Assembly (NCBI RefSeq): GCF_000003815.2
Contig: NC_049989.1
Coordinates: 15,901,990-15,956,213, forward strand
DNA from: Branchiostoma floridae
Taxonomy: Eukaryota; Chordata; Leptocardii; Amphioxiformes; Branchiostomatidae
Length of the DNA stretch: 54,224 bases
Direction: 5' to 3'
The notes under the pieces were generated by a model, which worked only from the letters and a program-made list of their open reading frames with translations, was not told the DNA's origin and searched no databases. How positions within the stretch are numbered: the first letter of the stretch is position 1; the number at the start of each line of letters is the position of its first letter. A program made the translations under genes and the position numbers. Below are positions 53,616-54,224 of this stretch, in pieces.

Positions 53616-54224
53616 AGTTCAGGATAAGAAATTCTTCGCCCCGCGTTTGAGGGTAGCTTTAGAGGGCAGACGTAAAAGTCGGAACAGGTCATCGACCCGA
53701 ATTGCCACCGAAGTGACATGTACACCGAGTAGCACGGAACAAAACTAAGTCGGTATGAACAGTGGCTTCTGCATCATAATCACGCCCTACTCTCGCGGAG
53801 AGTATTCCAAAGTTGGAAGTCCCCGATGAAGGAGTGTCCGTTTGCGTTTTAATCACAGCTGGCACGTTTAAAGATCCACGAAACGCCAGATCTTTGACCC
53901 GTATTTCAACGGAACCGAGAAGTTTTTACCCGCAAGCACCAACCTACCGTAACTTGGTTGTATCTCCCTGTATGTCACAGAAGGTCGTTCAGCTCTTGAT
54001 CTTTAAGCAGATGTTATAGAATGGCTTATTCATACACCTATGTCAACATTGCGGCGTTGGCCAGATACCTTGCTTCCTTTGGACCGATAAAATAAAATGG
54101 ATTACCCGAGACCCAACACTTATCTGGCCAGGCGCAGATTATTGCACCATATCAATGTAACATGTAGCATGCTTGAAATAATCTTTCTAATTTCAACTTT
54201 GTTAATTGTTTTGATATTTCTCTA
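53616..54224. other. No feature recognised
   Basis: No supportable exon, RNA gene or repeat up to the end of the window. Confidence 0.4.

Overview
The window is animal nuclear DNA, and a cephalochordate (amphioxus, Branchiostoma-like) is the most likely source. The grounds are small phased exons separated by AT-rich introns, a very dense and varied load of young transposons (LINE, Penelope, SINE, mariner, Harbinger-type, foldback and MITE copies), and receptor exons of the acidic PYAV / NPMY style that I associate with amphioxus. The species call is inference. Three runs of N (27565-27664, 45091-45275, 46030-46129) show a draft assembly.

Only one host gene can be modelled with confidence, on the + strand at about 8.2-19.0 kb. 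Eleven coding segments join with matching splice phases, and the spliced length is an exact multiple of three (814 codons plus stop from the first in-frame ATG). The product reads as a type II membrane protein. It has a long acidic N-terminal cytoplasmic region with repeated PYAV units and NPxY motifs, two tandemly duplicated 29-codon NPMY exons, one transmembrane helix, a repeat-built stalk, and a C-terminal LDL-receptor-type YWTD beta-propeller. This combines LRP-like parts with the opposite membrane topology. Its introns hold a SINE, a MITE with a nested retroposed tail, and an antisense LINE with a nested hairpin-array element.

Region by region: 0-8 kb is duplicated repeats, a SINE, a G-rich minisatellite and a Penelope fragment. 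8-19 kb is the receptor gene. 19.7-22.8 kb is a foldback transposon (6-bp target duplication) carrying a 1.6-kb Harbinger-like insertion (TAA target duplication). 22.9-26.8 kb holds a second copy of the 1.0-2.3 kb segment, a small hAT-like MITE and an internally deleted mariner. 26.9-31.3 kb is a 366-bp satellite in direct and inverted forms around a decayed Harbinger/ISL2EU-type transposase. 33.6-40.3 kb is a nearly complete two-ORF non-LTR retrotransposon whose ORF1 begins with a DnaJ-like domain. 42-51 kb contains two interleaved segmental duplications, one of which encloses an unidentified two-exon gene on the minus strand. The last 3 kb hold only weak exon candidates.

Most of the non-host coding sequence belongs to selfish elements, many of them nested. 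The observations most worth pursuing are the J-domain-like LINE ORF1, the type II YWTD/NPxY receptor with tandem exon duplication, the TIR element built around an array of short palindromes, and the unidentified gene at 47.7-49.7 kb.
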